Assembly: GCA_021848385.1 (NCBI GenBank) | Contig: JAJZUQ010000029.1 | Coordinates: forward strand, 1-36,927 | Direction: 5' to 3' | DNA length: 36,927 nt | Source: Deltaproteobacteria bacterium | Lineage (GTDB): Bacteria; Desulfobacterota; Desulfuromonadia; Geobacterales; Geobacteraceae | In this document: positions 17,155 to 26,648 of the stretch, one piece after another | Layout: each line of letters opens with the position of its first letter | How positions within the stretch are numbered: the stretch's first letter is position 1 | The notes under the pieces: model-generated | The model's database searches: none | What the model saw: the letters and a program-made list of their open reading frames with translations, nothing else | Told to the model about the DNA's origin: nothing | Position numbers and translations under genes: made by a program

Positions 17155-18459
17155 ATGATGTTCAATGAAGAGTTCGAAACGCTTCCCCGCCAGGCACTGG
17201 AGGCGCTCCAGCTGAAGCGGCTCCAATTGATGCTGGAGCGGGTCTATGCCAATGTCCCCTTTTACCGGACCGCCTTCGACGGAGCCGGTATCCGTCCTGC
17301 CGATATCGGATCACTTCAGGACCTGCAGCGCCTCCCATTCACGACAAAACAGAACATGCGGGACAGCTACCCCTATGGCCTCTTTGCCTCCCCCCTGGAG
17401 GAGATCGTCCGGATTCACGCCTCCTCGGGGACTACCGGCAAACCGACGGTCGTGGGATATACGCACAGGGACATCGAGATGTGGAGCGAGCTCATGGCGC
17501 GTTCTCTGGCTGCCGCCGGCGCCAACAGGGGTGACATCATCCATAACGCTTACGGTTACGGGCTCTTCACGGGGGGGCTCGGAGCCCATTATGGTGCCGA
17601 GCGACTGGGGGCCTCCGTCATTCCCATTTCAGGCGGCAACACCAAGCGCCAGATCATGATAATGCAGGACTTCGGCTCCACGATCCTCACCTGCACCCCC
17701 TCTTATGCACTTTTTATGGCGGAGGAAGCAAGGTCCGAGGGGATCGATTTCCGGGACCTGAAGCTCAGGGTCGGTATTTTCGGCGCAGAGCCCTGGTCCG
17801 AGGCAATGCGGACTGAGCTCGAAGTTAAACTCAATATCACGGCGCTGGACATTTACGGCCTCTCCGAAATCATGGGGCCCGGCGTCGCCCAGGAATGTTT
17901 TCAGGGGAAATCCGGTCTTCACATCTGGGAAGACCATTTCATCCCTGAAATCATCAACCCCGTAACCTGCGAGGTGATGCCGGAAGGGACGAAGGGTGAA
18001 CTGGTCATTACCACCATTACCAAGCAGGGAATCCCTCTTGTCCGCTACCGGACCCGTGACATAACGAGCATTACCTACGAACCGTGCGTCTGCGGGCGCA
18101 CCCATGCCCGTATTGCCCGTTTGAGCGGCCGGAGCGACGACATGATCATCATTCGCGGCGTAAACGTCTTCCCGTCCCAGATAGAGTCTATCCTGGTCGG
18201 CATCGAAGGGGTCGAGCCACACTACATGCTCATTATCGACCGGCAGGACAATCTGGATACCCTGGAAGTGCAGGTCGAGGTGGACGAACATCTCTTTTCC
18301 GATGAGGTCAAGGTCCTGCAGACCCTTTCCCTCAAGATCGAAAAAACTATCAAGGAAGTGTTGGGGGTCACCAGCAAGGTCAAACTTGTGGAACCCAGAA
18401 CCATCCAGCGGAGTGAAGGCAAGGCTACACGGGTTATAGACAAACGCAAGCTACTGTAA
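17155..18459 (+). CDS. paaK: Phenylacetate-CoA ligase (first copy)
   Basis: A 434-aa adenylate-forming enzyme, the standard PaaK length. It activates phenylacetate (or indole-acetate) with ATP and CoA. The P-loop-like motif SSGTTGKPT is at 90-98, followed by [15 protein letters not shown] lies near 240, YRTRD at 298-302, and the C-terminal domain carries [20 protein letters not shown]. It is directly downstream of iorAB. Ligase and oxidoreductase both lead to aryl-acetyl-CoA, one from the acid and one from the keto acid. In the reverse direction ligase plus IorAB can make aryl-pyruvate for aromatic amino-acid synthesis. A clear paralog is at 25199-26506. Confidence 0.95.
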   Translation: MMFNEEFETLPRQALEALQLKRLQLMLERVYANVPFYRTAFDGAGIRPADIGSLQDLQRLPFTTKQNMRDSYPYGLFASPLEEIVRIHASSGTTGKPTVVGYTHRDIEMWSELMARSLAAAGANRGDIIHNAYGYGLFTGGLGAHYGAERLGASVIPISGGNTKRQIMIMQDFGSTILTCTPSYALFMAEEARSEGIDFRDLKLRVGIFGAEPWSEAMRTELEVKLNITALDIYGLSEIMGPGVAQECFQGKSGLHIWEDHFIPEIINPVTCEVMPEGTKGELVITTITKQGIPLVRYRTRDITSITYEPCVCGRTHARIARLSGRSDDMIIIRGVNVFPSQIESILVGIEGVEPHYMLIIDRQDNLDTLEVQVEVDEHLFSDEVKVLQTLSLKIEKTIKEVLGVTSKVKLVEPRTIQRSEGKATRVIDKRKLL

Positions 18460-18468
18460 CCTGAAAAC

Positions 18469-18648
18469 GGCTGTTGAATACTGCCGGAAGGAGTACATGA
18501 GGGCTATTTCGTCGTAATTCTTGGCGAAATGAAGCGTCCGCAGCCGATCCTGTCCGAACCCGCAGGGTGAGTTGATCGGATGCAGCGCAATGAGCCTAGA
18601 ATTACAGAAATAGGCCTTTAGTACGAGTGCAGGCAGTGTTCAACTGCC
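18469..18648. repeat. 180-bp long imperfect palindrome (MITE-like or structured leader)
   Basis: The outer arms 18469-18485 and 18632-18648 match as inverted repeats in 15 of 17 positions (GGCTGTTGAATACTGCC against GGCAGTGTTCAACTGCC). The pairing resumes inward: AGGGCTATTTC-GTCG-TAATTCT (from 18500) opposes AGAATTACAGAAATAGGCCT (18598-18617). A small CCTG/CAGG hairpin is at the centre. It contains a well-spaced GGAAGGAG before a 6-codon reading frame (MRAISS), probably chance. No transposase is nearby. Confidence 0.75.
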
Positions 18649-18674
18649 GAATAGAGGGTAATGGTTTTTTGAGT

Positions 18675-18733
18675 GAGCGCAAGCTGGTGCGCGCTCCCCA
18701 TCAAAACAGGTCAGACACAGGGGGGTGCCCCTG
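18675..18733 (+). promoter_or_regulatory. Two leader hairpins before the ACT-domain gene
   Basis: GAGCGC (18675-18680) pairs with GCGCTC (18691-18696), and CAGGGG (18718-18723) with CCCCTG (18728-18733). The second hairpin ends only two bases before the AGGAGG site, so it could affect translation. No known riboswitch is recognised. Confidence 0.35.
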
Positions 18734-18745
18734 CCAGGAGGCTGT

Positions 18746-19177
18746 ATGCACGTAGAACAGATTTCCATCTTCATTGAAAACAAATCGGGGCGACTTGCAG
18801 AAGTAACCCGGATCCTTGGCGAGGCAGGGGTGAACATACGGGCCCTTTCCCTGGCTGACACCTCCGACTTCGGCATCCTGCGACTCATTGTCAATGACCG
18901 TGAGAAGGCCAAAACCTTCCTCAAAGAGAAGGGGTTCACCGTCAGCAAAACCGACGTGGTTGCGGTGGAGGTCCCCGACCGGCCGGGCGGTCTTTCATCC
19001 ATACTTCAGACCCTGGACAGGGAGAAGATCAACGTCGAGTACATGTATGCCTTTGTTGAACGCTGCGGCGAAAACGCAGTGATAATTTTCCGTTTCGACG
19101 AAACCGACAAGGCGATAAAGGCCCTTCTGGCCAATGGCTTTAACGTACTCGAAGGGGAACGGCTTTACTCCATGTGA
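18746..19177 (+). CDS. Tandem ACT-domain protein
   Basis: A 143-aa protein made of two ACT domains. The first ([20 protein letters not shown], then [15 protein letters not shown]) covers about 1-68; the second ([20 protein letters not shown], then INVEYMYAF) covers 70-143. ACT domains bind amino acids as small-molecule sensors. Proteins of this shape are commonly found beside phenylacetate-CoA ligase and ior genes. It probably senses a branched-chain or aromatic amino acid for this cluster, by contact with an enzyme, since it has no DNA-binding domain. I take ATG 18746 because AGGAGG lies at 18736-18741; the longer in-frame start at 18725 has none. Confidence 0.9.
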   Translation: MHVEQISIFIENKSGRLAEVTRILGEAGVNIRALSLADTSDFGILRLIVNDREKAKTFLKEKGFTVSKTDVVAVEVPDRPGGLSSILQTLDREKINVEYMYAFVERCGENAVIIFRFDETDKAIKALLANGFNVLEGERLYSM

Positions 19178-19191
19178 CCGGCTTTGAAAAA

Positions 19192-19251
19192 TCCGGGACC
19201 GGTGAATGGGGACCGGCACAACCTTGAACCTTGAACCTTGAACCTTGAACC
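19192..19251. repeat. Intergenic simple-sequence tract (GGGACCGG and AACCTTG families)
   Basis: CCGGGACCGG-type sequence is followed by four exact AACCTTG heptamers (19220, 19227, 19234, 19241) and a partial fifth. The tract ends 19 bp before livJ. The same GGGAC family recurs at other gaps in the window. Confidence 0.9.
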
Positions 19252-19269
19252 GTTTCTTAAAAGGGGGAG

Positions 19270-20412
19270 ATGATGAAACGTTTGATTGCAGTACTGATTG
19301 GCTGCATGACAGTGTTGCATACCGGTATGGCGCTGGCTGCCGGTACGGTCAGGATCGGCGCCCTGTTCTCGGTAACCGGTCCCGCCTCGTTCCTCGGCGA
19401 ACCGGAGAAGAATACACTGGAGATGCTCGTCAAGAATATCAACGAAAAGGGTGGCATCAAGGGGACGAAGATCGAGCTGATTATCTACGACACCCAGGGA
19501 GACAGCACCAAGGCCAAACAGCTGGTAAACAAGCTGATCAAGAATGACAAGGTCGTTGCCATAATCGGTCCCAGCACAACCGGTGACACCATGGCCATCA
19601 TCGAGGACGTGGAAAAGGCAGGTATTCCCCTCATTTCCTGCGCTGCAGGGATCAAGATCACCGAGCCGGTCAAGAAATGGGTGTTCAAAACCCCTGCCAA
19701 CGACCATTTGGCGGCGGAAAAAATCTTCAACTACATGACTTCGAAAAAGCAGAAAACCGTTGCACTGCTGACCGTATCCGACGCCTTTGGTTCTTCCGGC
19801 CGTGAGCAGTTGAAGGCCCTGGCAAAGCAGAAGGGGCTAACGGTTGTTGCTGACGAAGTCTACGGGCCGAAGGATACGGACATGACTCCCCAGTTGACCA
19901 AGATAAAAGGGACGAAGCCCGACGCCATCATCTGCTGGGGGACCAACCCCGGCCCGGCGGTGGTAACCCGCAACGTAAAACAGCTCGGCATCAAAATTCC
20001 CCTTTACCAGAGCCATGGCGTAGCCTCCAAGAAATACATCGCATTGGCCGGTGCAGATAATGCGGAGGGAGTACTGCTCCCTGCCGGTAAACTGGCCGTC
20101 TATGACAAGCTGAAACCTTCCGACCCCCAGCAGAAAGTGCTTAAAGAGTACGACAAGGCATACCGCAAGGCATATAAAATGGAGGCATCCACCTTCGGCG
20201 GCTATGCCTATGACGCTTTTCTGATGATCGCTGAAGCGGTAAAGAAGGGGGCAACCACTCCCGCCCAGATTCGCACCAATATAGAGCAGAACAAAAAACT
20301 GGTGGGCATCTCCGGCGTCTTCACCATGTCTCCCACAAACCATAACGGTCTCGACCTTTCCGCCTTCGAGATGGTTCGCATCGTCAAGGGTGACTGGGAG
20401 CTGGCCAGATAA
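19270..20412 (+). CDS. livJ: Branched-chain-amino-acid-type ABC transporter, periplasmic binding protein (first)
   Basis: A 380-aa type I periplasmic binding protein (Leu/Ile/Val-binding family). The signal peptide ends at ALA (residue 23) before AGTVRIGALFSVTGP. Family blocks include DTQGDSTKAKQLVNKLI, IIGPSTTGDTMA and GPKDTDMTPQLTKIKG. Two ATGs in tandem (19270, 19273) follow AAGGGGGAGA. It captures substrate for LivHMGF. Because of the ior/paaK context the substrate may be aromatic acids or amino acids rather than leucine. A close paralog starts 29 bp downstream; the two share long identical stretches (for example FSVTGPASFLGEPE), so this is a tandem duplication. Confidence 0.93.
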   Translation: MMKRLIAVLIGCMTVLHTGMALAAGTVRIGALFSVTGPASFLGEPEKNTLEMLVKNINEKGGIKGTKIELIIYDTQGDSTKAKQLVNKLIKNDKVVAIIGPSTTGDTMAIIEDVEKAGIPLISCAAGIKITEPVKKWVFKTPANDHLAAEKIFNYMTSKKQKTVALLTVSDAFGSSGREQLKALAKQKGLTVVADEVYGPKDTDMTPQLTKIKGTKPDAIICWGTNPGPAVVTRNVKQLGIKIPLYQSHGVASKKYIALAGADNAEGVLLPAGKLAVYDKLKPSDPQQKVLKEYDKAYRKAYKMEASTFGGYAYDAFLMIAEAVKKGATTPAQIRTNIEQNKKLVGISGVFTMSPTNHNGLDLSAFEMVRIVKGDWELAR

Positions 20413-20441
20413 TGTTATTCAACTTTATACAGGAGCGAACC

Positions 20442-21590
20442 ATGCGCACGAGATTTATCACGGGAATTCTATCTGCCGTTCTCTTGTCGGTCTTTTTGGG
20501 AAGTTCGTTGGTCCTTGCCGCTGAACCGATCAAGATTGGGGGCCTGTTCTCAGTGACCGGCCCCGCATCTTTTCTCGGTGAACCGGAACGGAATACGGCC
20601 CAGATGGTTGTCAATGAAATCAACGCCGCTGGTGGTATCAAGGGGCGCAAACTCCAGCTCATCGCCTATGACACCCAGGGGGACAGCACAAAAGCAAAAG
20701 AGCTGGTGAACAAGCTGATCAAGAACGACAAGGTCGTGGCCATCATAGGCCCCAGTACGACCGGTGACAGCATGGCGGTCATAGGTGATGTGGAGCGGGC
20801 GGGAATACCCCTTATATCCTGCGCCGCCGGCAACAAGATCACCGATCCGGTCAGGAAATGGGTCTTCAAGACAGCCCAGAATGACGTCCTGGCAGTGGAA
20901 AGGATCTTCGAATACCTGAACAAACGGAAGATTTCCCGCGTTGCTATCCTGACCGTTTCCGACGGTTTCGGCGCGTCAGGACGTGAGCAGCTCAAGGCCA
21001 ACGCGGCAAGACACGGTATCAAGATCGTTGTCGACGACACGTACGGTCCCAAGGATACGGACATGACCCCCCAGTTAACCAAAATCCGTTCCAGCCAGGC
21101 TCAGGCAATTATCTGCTGGGGGACGAATCCGGGGCCGGCAGTCATTGCCCGCAATGTCAAACAGTTGGGGATTAAACTGCCGCTGTTCATGAGTCACGGG
21201 GTCTCCTCCAAAAAGTTCATCGAACTCGCCGGTGATGCCGCCGAAGGTATCATTCTGCCGTCGGGACGGGTCATCGTTGCCGATGTCCTGCCCCATCAGG
21301 ATAGACAGAAAAAATCCCTCATCTCCTTCGTCAAGGATTACCAGAAACATTACAGGGCTGAGGGGGATCACTTCGGCGGTCACGCCTGGGATGCCATCAT
21401 GCTGCTGAAAGGGGCCATTGAACGTGGAGGGGCGACACCTGCCGGGATTCGCGATGCCCTGGAAAAAACGGCCAATTTCGCTGGAATCGGCGGCGTCTTC
21501 ACCTTTTCCCGGGCTGACCATGCCGGCCTGACCAAGGACGCCTTTGTCCTCGTCCAGGTGAAGAAGCATGACTGGACCCTGGTCAAGTAG
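20442..21590 (+). CDS. livJ: Branched-chain-amino-acid-type ABC transporter, periplasmic binding protein (second)
   Basis: A 382-aa paralog of the preceding binding protein. The start at 20442 has AGGAG nine bases upstream; an in-frame ATG at 20412 lies on the previous stop and lacks a site. The signal peptide runs to VLA (26) before AEPIKIGG. It shares FSVTGPASFLGEPE, YDTQGDSTKAKEL, IIGPSTTGDS and YGPKDTDMTPQLTKI with the first copy but differs in the hinge and C-terminal parts (YQKHYRAEGDHFGGHAWDAI). Two binding proteins for one permease usually widen the substrate range. It is co-transcribed with livH 18 bp downstream. Confidence 0.93.
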   Translation: MRTRFITGILSAVLLSVFLGSSLVLAAEPIKIGGLFSVTGPASFLGEPERNTAQMVVNEINAAGGIKGRKLQLIAYDTQGDSTKAKELVNKLIKNDKVVAIIGPSTTGDSMAVIGDVERAGIPLISCAAGNKITDPVRKWVFKTAQNDVLAVERIFEYLNKRKISRVAILTVSDGFGASGREQLKANAARHGIKIVVDDTYGPKDTDMTPQLTKIRSSQAQAIICWGTNPGPAVIARNVKQLGIKLPLFMSHGVSSKKFIELAGDAAEGIILPSGRVIVADVLPHQDRQKKSLISFVKDYQKHYRAEGDHFGGHAWDAIMLLKGAIERGGATPAGIRDALEKTANFAGIGGVFTFSRADHAGLTKDAFVLVQVKKHDWTLVK

Positions 21591-21608
21591 CGACGGGAGC
21601 CAGGACCA

Positions 21609-22493
21609 ATGCAGATTTCAGATCAATTGACCCAGTACCTTTTCTCCGGCTTCGCCACCGGTGCAATCTATGCCCTTATCGGCCTGGGTTTTGCGATCAT
21701 CTACAATGCCACCGGCATCATCAATTTTGCCCAGGGGGAGTTTGTCATGCTTGGGGGGATGTTCACCGTCTCCCTCATAACGACTGCCGGACTTCACCCG
21801 GGAGTGGCCGTTCCCTGTGCCATCATCCTTACCACCGTTGTCGGCATACTGTTTGAGCGTCTGGCCATCAGACCCCTCAAATCGGCTACCCCCCTGAGTC
21901 TGGTAATCATAACCATCGGCGGCAGCATTCTGATCCGCGGCATTGCCATGCTCGTCTGGGACAAGGACACCCATGCGCTGCCCGGTTTCAGCGGGGATGA
22001 ACCGATCGAGATCTTCGGCGCAACGCTCATGCCGCAACACCTCTGGATTTTTGCCGTCACCATTGTCGTCATCGGGATGAGCAAGCTCTTCTTCAGCTAC
22101 ACCATCAGCGGAAAGGCCATGCGGGCCTGCTCGTACAACAGTCGTGCCGCCAGTCTCATCGGTATCGACGTGCGTCGCATGGTCCTTTTTTCATTTATCA
22201 TCAGTTCCGCCATGGGGTCCCTGGCCGGCATCATCATCGCGCCACTTACCATGACTTCCTACGATGTCGGAATCATGATCGGCATCAAGGGTTTCTGCGC
22301 CGCCATAATCGGCGGCATGAGCAGCGGATTCGGCACCGTTCTCGGGGGGCTTATCCTGGGAGTGCTGGAGTCAATGGGTGCCGGGCTGGTCTCCTCGGGA
22401 TACAAGGATGCCATTGCCTTCGTTATCCTTCTCCTGATTCTGTTCATCCGGCCCCAAGGGCTCTTCAAAAAGGCGGAAACGGAAAGGGTTTGA
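21609..22493 (+). CDS. livH: Branched-chain-type ABC transporter permease LivH
   Basis: A 294-aa inner-membrane permease with about eight hydrophobic helices. The N-terminal GFATGAIYALIGLGFAII and NFAQGEFVMLGG are strongly conserved in LivH. The coupling segment to the ATPases (SYNSRAASLIGIDVRRM) lies near residues 175-195. The C-terminus includes KGFCAAIIGGMSSGFGTVLGG. It pairs with LivM to form the channel. An 86-bp gap to livM contains a small hairpin, GGGTAAA (22530-22536) with TTTACCC (22544-22550), and short AAAGT-type repeats. Confidence 0.94.
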   Translation: MQISDQLTQYLFSGFATGAIYALIGLGFAIIYNATGIINFAQGEFVMLGGMFTVSLITTAGLHPGVAVPCAIILTTVVGILFERLAIRPLKSATPLSLVIITIGGSILIRGIAMLVWDKDTHALPGFSGDEPIEIFGATLMPQHLWIFAVTIVVIGMSKLFFSYTISGKAMRACSYNSRAASLIGIDVRRMVLFSFIISSAMGSLAGIIIAPLTMTSYDVGIMIGIKGFCAAIIGGMSSGFGTVLGGLILGVLESMGAGLVSSGYKDAIAFVILLLILFIRPQGLFKKAETERV

Positions 22494-22579
22494 CCCGATA
22501 AAAGTAAAAAGTTAAAGGTTAATGGTGAGGGGTAAACCTGCCCTTTACCCTGTATTCCCAGCTGATTCTTAGGGGTATC

Positions 22580-23533
22580 GTGAAGCGCGAACTGCTGAAA
22601 TTCCTGATTCTTGCAATAGTGGTAGCCATTCTGCCCGCGCTCCTTTCCGGGAGCTACCTGGTGAACGTTCTCATCTTCGTCGGTATCCACACCATGCTGG
22701 CTGTCGCCCTGAACCTTCTCCTCGGCTTTGCCGGCCAGATATCCCTGGGACATGCCGGGTTCTTTGGTCTTGGCGCCTACGCATCGGCAATCCTGACGAC
22801 CACGTATGGCATAAACCCCTGGCTTGCCATGGTTGCGGCAGCTGTAGCCGTCTCCCTCCTTGCCTTCGCGATCGGGTTCCCGATTCTCAAACTGAAGGGG
22901 CATTATCTGGCCATGGCCACCCTCGGTCTCGGCATCATCTTCTTTATCATCTTTAACGAAGCGGTAGACCTGACGGGAGGGCCTTCAGGCTTTTCCGGCA
23001 TACCCAACCTGAAGATCGGCTCTATCACCTTCGATAACGATCTGAAGAACTACGCCTTGATCTGGCTCTTTACCCTGGTAACGGTCCTCCTTTCGCTGAA
23101 CCTGGCAAACTCCCGTATCGGTCGCGCACTGCGGGCCATTCATGATTCGGAAGTGGCAGCACGCGTGATGGGAGTCAACTCCCGGCTCCTCAAGGTCCAG
23201 ATATTTGCTCTCTCCGCCGGTATCTCCACTCTTGCAGGAAGCCTCTACGCCCACACCATGGGGTTCATCTCACCCACGTCTTTCGGCTTCAATTTCTCGA
23301 TAGAACTGATCACCATGGTCATAATCGGCGGCCTGGGGAGCATCTACGGCTCACTCATCGGCGCCTTCATCCTGACGATCCTTCCTGAAGCGCTGCGTAC
23401 CTTCCAGGATTACGACATCATCATTTACGGCCTCATCCTTATCCTCATGACCATGTTTCTTCCGGGCGGCCTCGTTCGGGGTGTTCCGGGACTTCTGGCC
23501 AGGCTTCGCCCTGCCGGCAGGCAGGAAGGGTAG
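22580..23533 (+). CDS. livM: Branched-chain-type ABC transporter permease LivM
   Basis: A 317-aa permease with the LivM hallmark NLLLGFAGQISLGHAGFFGLGAY near residue 50 and LKGHYLAMATLGLG near 105. The coupling segment IHDSEVAARVMGVNSRLLKVQ lies near 190. The C-terminus has SIELITMVIIGGLGSIYGSLIG. It starts at GTG 22580 behind AGGGG. About nine hydrophobic helices are visible. The stop is five bases before livG, so translation is likely coupled. It completes the membrane part of the transporter with LivH. Confidence 0.94.
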   Translation: MKRELLKFLILAIVVAILPALLSGSYLVNVLIFVGIHTMLAVALNLLLGFAGQISLGHAGFFGLGAYASAILTTTYGINPWLAMVAAAVAVSLLAFAIGFPILKLKGHYLAMATLGLGIIFFIIFNEAVDLTGGPSGFSGIPNLKIGSITFDNDLKNYALIWLFTLVTVLLSLNLANSRIGRALRAIHDSEVAARVMGVNSRLLKVQIFALSAGISTLAGSLYAHTMGFISPTSFGFNFSIELITMVIIGGLGSIYGSLIGAFILTILPEALRTFQDYDIIIYGLILILMTMFLPGGLVRGVPGLLARLRPAGRQEG

Positions 23534-23538
23534 GGAAT

Positions 23539-24291
23539 ATGCTGGAAATACAAGCCATTACCCAGGTCTTCGGCGGCCTGACCGCCCTGTGCGACGTCTC
23601 CTTCACCATCCGGCAAGGGGACATAACCGGCGTCATCGGCCCCAACGGTGCGGGAAAGACCACCCTGTTCAACATCATCAGCGGTATCTACCGTCAGACG
23701 TCCGGGCGCATCCTTCTACAGGGAAAGGATATATCGGGATTACCGCCGGAACGCCTCGCCCAGCTCGGCATCGTACGGACGTTCCAGAACATCGAACTCT
23801 TCGGACAGATGTCTGTGCTGGACAATGTCAAGGTCGGTCTCCACACGAAAAGCCACAGCGGACTGTTTTCCTGCTCGTTCAAACTGCCGTGGCACCTTGT
23901 CGAGGAGCGGCGCATAACTGAATCGGCGCGCCGCTGGCTTGAATTCTGCGGCATAGCCGATCTCGCCGACCAGCGGGCCGACAGTCTCCCCTTCGGCAAA
24001 GGCCGCCTCCTTGAGATCGCGCGCGCGCTCGCGTCGGAACCCAAGATCATCTTCATGGATGAACCGGCCGCGGGACTCAACAGTCGCGAAACCCAGGACC
24101 TCGCGTCCCTCATCCGAAAGATCCGGGAGGCGGGTATCACCGTCGTACTCGTTGAGCATGACATGGAGCTGGTCATGGACGTGTGCGACCGCATCCTGGT
24201 GCTCAGTCTCGGCGAGAAGCTGGCAGAGGGGACGCCACGGGAGATTCAGGAAAATACGTCAGTCATCGCGGCATACCTGGGGGAAGGTTGA
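23539..24291 (+). CDS. livG: Branched-chain-type ABC transporter ATP-binding protein LivG
   Basis: A 250-aa ABC ATPase. Walker A is GPNGAGKTT (34-42); the signature region reads LPFGKGRLLEIARAL, the usual LivG variant of LSGGQ; Walker B with the catalytic glutamate is KIIFMDEPAAGLN, and the switch histidine is in LVEHDMELVMD. It forms a heterodimer with LivF to power import. It overlaps nothing but is tightly spaced after livM. A 102-bp gap of simple-sequence DNA separates it from livF, which is unusual inside a liv operon. Confidence 0.95.
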   Translation: MLEIQAITQVFGGLTALCDVSFTIRQGDITGVIGPNGAGKTTLFNIISGIYRQTSGRILLQGKDISGLPPERLAQLGIVRTFQNIELFGQMSVLDNVKVGLHTKSHSGLFSCSFKLPWHLVEERRITESARRWLEFCGIADLADQRADSLPFGKGRLLEIARALASEPKIIFMDEPAAGLNSRETQDLASLIRKIREAGITVVLVEHDMELVMDVCDRILVLSLGEKLAEGTPREIQENTSVIAAYLGEG

Positions 24292-24292
24292 A

Positions 24293-24375
24293 AGCCGGGA
24301 CTCGGGACCAGGGACTCGGGACTCGAAAAACATTAAACGTAGCACGCTGAACGCTGAACGCTGAACGTTGAACGC
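24293..24375. repeat. Intergenic simple-sequence tract between livG and livF
   Basis: The GGGACTCGGGAC family (24293-24325) is followed by heptamers ACGCTGA at 24344, 24351 and 24358 and ACGTTGA at 24365. It interrupts the liv operon without a visible promoter or terminator. Confidence 0.9.
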
Positions 24376-24393
24376 AAACACAGAACGGACGTT

Positions 24394-25137
24394 ATGCTCA
24401 AAATCGTCAACATCAACACCTACTACGGCCAGATCCACGCCCTGAAGAACATTACCCTGCACCTGGGTGTGGGTGAGATCGTCACCCTCATCGGGGCCAA
24501 TGGGGCGGGGAAGACCACCATCCTCAACTCCATTTCCGCCCTGACGCCGGTAAAAAAGGGAGAGATTCTCCTGGACGGCACTCCGATCCAGGCTTTGCCA
24601 CCCTCCCAGATCGTGAGCCTTGGCATCTCCCAGGTGCCGGAAGGGCGACAGGTATTTAAACCGCTGTCGGTAGAGGACAACCTTGAACTGGGGGCCTATC
24701 TCCGCTACAGGGGCCGGGAGGGGAGGGTGGCCATCCGCCAGGACCTGGAGGAGATTTTCACGCTTTTCCCCCGCCTCAAGGAGCGCCGCCGCCAGATGGC
24801 AGGAACCCTTTCCGGCGGCGAGCAGCAGATGCTGGCGATCGGCCGGGCGCTCATGGCCAGGCCCAGGCTGTTGCTTCTCGATGAGCCATCCATGGGCCTT
24901 GCACCGCTGGTGGTTCAGGAAATATTCGGCGTCATCGAGAATCTGCGCCGCGAAAAAGGGACCACCGTCCTCCTGGTGGAACAGAACGCCAAGGCGGCCC
25001 TGAAGATGGCAGACCGTGGCTATGTACTCGAAACAGGTAAAGTAATACTTGAAGGGATTGCTGCCGAGCTACTGGAAAACAAGGAAGTTCAGCGAGCATA
25101 TCTCGGCAGGGACAAAAAAGAAGTATGGGAACGGTAG
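24394..25137 (+). CDS. livF: Branched-chain-type ABC transporter ATP-binding protein LivF
   Basis: A 247-aa ABC ATPase. Walker A is GANGAGKTT (34-42), the Q-loop follows, the signature is TLSGGEQQMLAIGRAL, Walker B LLLLDEPSMGLAP and the switch region VLLVEQNAKAAL. These LivF-specific variants, such as the glutamine in VEQN, separate it from LivG. It completes the LivJHMGF transporter. It is followed after 61 bp by a phenylacetate-CoA ligase, which ties the transporter to aryl-acetate metabolism. Confidence 0.95.
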   Translation: MLKIVNINTYYGQIHALKNITLHLGVGEIVTLIGANGAGKTTILNSISALTPVKKGEILLDGTPIQALPPSQIVSLGISQVPEGRQVFKPLSVEDNLELGAYLRYRGREGRVAIRQDLEEIFTLFPRLKERRRQMAGTLSGGEQQMLAIGRALMARPRLLLLDEPSMGLAPLVVQEIFGVIENLRREKGTTVLLVEQNAKAALKMADRGYVLETGKVILEGIAAELLENKEVQRAYLGRDKKEVWER

Positions 25138-25198
25138 TAATGAGACCGGGGATTGAGGACCGGTAAAAGGATTTTAAATTCTGTCACGAGGGACACCT

Positions 25199-26506
25199 AT
25201 GCAGCAATTGATCTGGGACGCCGAATACGAATGCATGCCACGGGAAGACCTGGCGCAGCTCCAACTGGAGCGGCTGCAGGCCACGCTCAACCGGGTATAC
25301 AAGAATGTCACCTGCTACCGGAACAAGTTCAACGAGTTGGGGATCGTTCCCGAGGACGTACAGTCCCTGGATGACCTCCAGAAACTGCCGTTCACCACAA
25401 AGGAAGACCTGCGCCTCAACTATCCCTATGGCATGTTCGCCGTCCCGCTGCGCGAAGTTGTCCGCATCCATTCGTCATCCGGAACGACGGGGAAGCCGAC
25501 GGTGGTCGGTTACACCCGCAATGACATCAAGGTCTGGTCCAACCTGGTGGCCCGGTTCGTAACCTCCGCCGGGGTGACCCATGACGATGTGGTACAGATT
25601 GCCTTCGGCTACGGCCTGTTCACCGGCGCCTTCGGGCTTCATTACGCTGCCGAGACTATCGGCGCCTCGGTCATTCCCATGAGTTCCGGCAATACCGAAA
25701 AACAGATCATGATCATGCAGGACTACAAATCGACCGTACTTGTCAGCACCCCCAGCTACGCCATCACCCTGGCGGACAGGATCGAAAAGATGGGGATCGA
25801 TCCGAAGACGCTATCACTCAGGATCGGCCTGTTCGGCGGCGAACCGTGGTCGGATGCCATGCGCCGCGAGATCGAAGAACGCCTCTACATCAGTGCAACC
25901 GATAACTACGGGCTGTCCGAAGTCATCGGCCCGGGGGTCGCGGGTGAATGCCAGTACAAATCCGGCATGCACCTCTTCGAGGATTCCTTTATCCCCGAGA
26001 TTATCGATCCGGACACCGGCCAGGTCCTCCCGCCGGGAAGCATTGGCGAACTGGTGCTGACCACCCTGAACAAGGAAGCATTCCCCATGATCCGGTACCG
26101 GACACGGGACATCACCAGCCTCGACTACACCCCCTGTGCCTGCGGCCGCACCCTGGTCCGGATGAGAAAGACCATGGGGCGTTCCGACGACATGCTCATC
26201 ATCAAGGGAGTCAACGTCTTTCCGTCACAGATCGAAGAGGTGCTCTTCGCCATCGAAGGGTGCGAACCCCACTATCAACTAGTGGTCGACAGGCAAGGTG
26301 CGATGGATGTTCTGGAAGTGCAGATAGAAGTCACGGAGAATATCTTTTTCGACGAAATGAAGAAACAGAAATCATTCCTCGAAGGAGTAGAGAAGAGATT
26401 GCAATCAACCCTGGGGGTCGGTGCCACGGTAAAGCTCGTCGAGCCGAACAGTATTCCCCGCCATATAGGAAAAGCGGACCGGGTGATTGACAAACGGAAG
26501 CTCTAA
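25199..26506 (+). CDS. paaK: Phenylacetate-CoA ligase (second copy)
   Basis: A 435-aa adenylate-forming ligase, a paralog of the enzyme at 17155-18459. It has SSGTTGKP at 93-100 with [17 protein letters not shown] near 240, YRTRD near 300 and [20 protein letters not shown] in the C-terminal domain. All catalytic segments are intact, so both copies should be active. They bracket the transporter genes. They may differ in substrate (phenylacetate against hydroxyphenyl- or indole-acetate) or in working direction. It is the last gene before the dif site; 142 bp separate them and I see no good terminator there. Confidence 0.95.
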   Translation: MQQLIWDAEYECMPREDLAQLQLERLQATLNRVYKNVTCYRNKFNELGIVPEDVQSLDDLQKLPFTTKEDLRLNYPYGMFAVPLREVVRIHSSSGTTGKPTVVGYTRNDIKVWSNLVARFVTSAGVTHDDVVQIAFGYGLFTGAFGLHYAAETIGASVIPMSSGNTEKQIMIMQDYKSTVLVSTPSYAITLADRIEKMGIDPKTLSLRIGLFGGEPWSDAMRREIEERLYISATDNYGLSEVIGPGVAGECQYKSGMHLFEDSFIPEIIDPDTGQVLPPGSIGELVLTTLNKEAFPMIRYRTRDITSLDYTPCACGRTLVRMRKTMGRSDDMLIIKGVNVFPSQIEEVLFAIEGCEPHYQLVVDRQGAMDVLEVQIEVTENIFFDEMKKQKSFLEGVEKRLQSTLGVGATVKLVEPNSIPRHIGKADRVIDKRKL

Positions 26507-26648
26507 GACAACTGCTACCCGTAGAGCAGCTCGGGAGTGAGCTTTGTGTTGACGACCTCCAAATTTCGCTTCTGAGCTGTTTTTGCGGGTCGGGCAAGGC
26601 CGATGATGCCAGGGCAAAAATCTTCATATCAGTTTCGCCTGGCACTGT

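Noticed and set aside
18469..18648. Integron attC site
   Set aside because: The end sequences do not show the attC boxes in the required orientation and no integrase is near.
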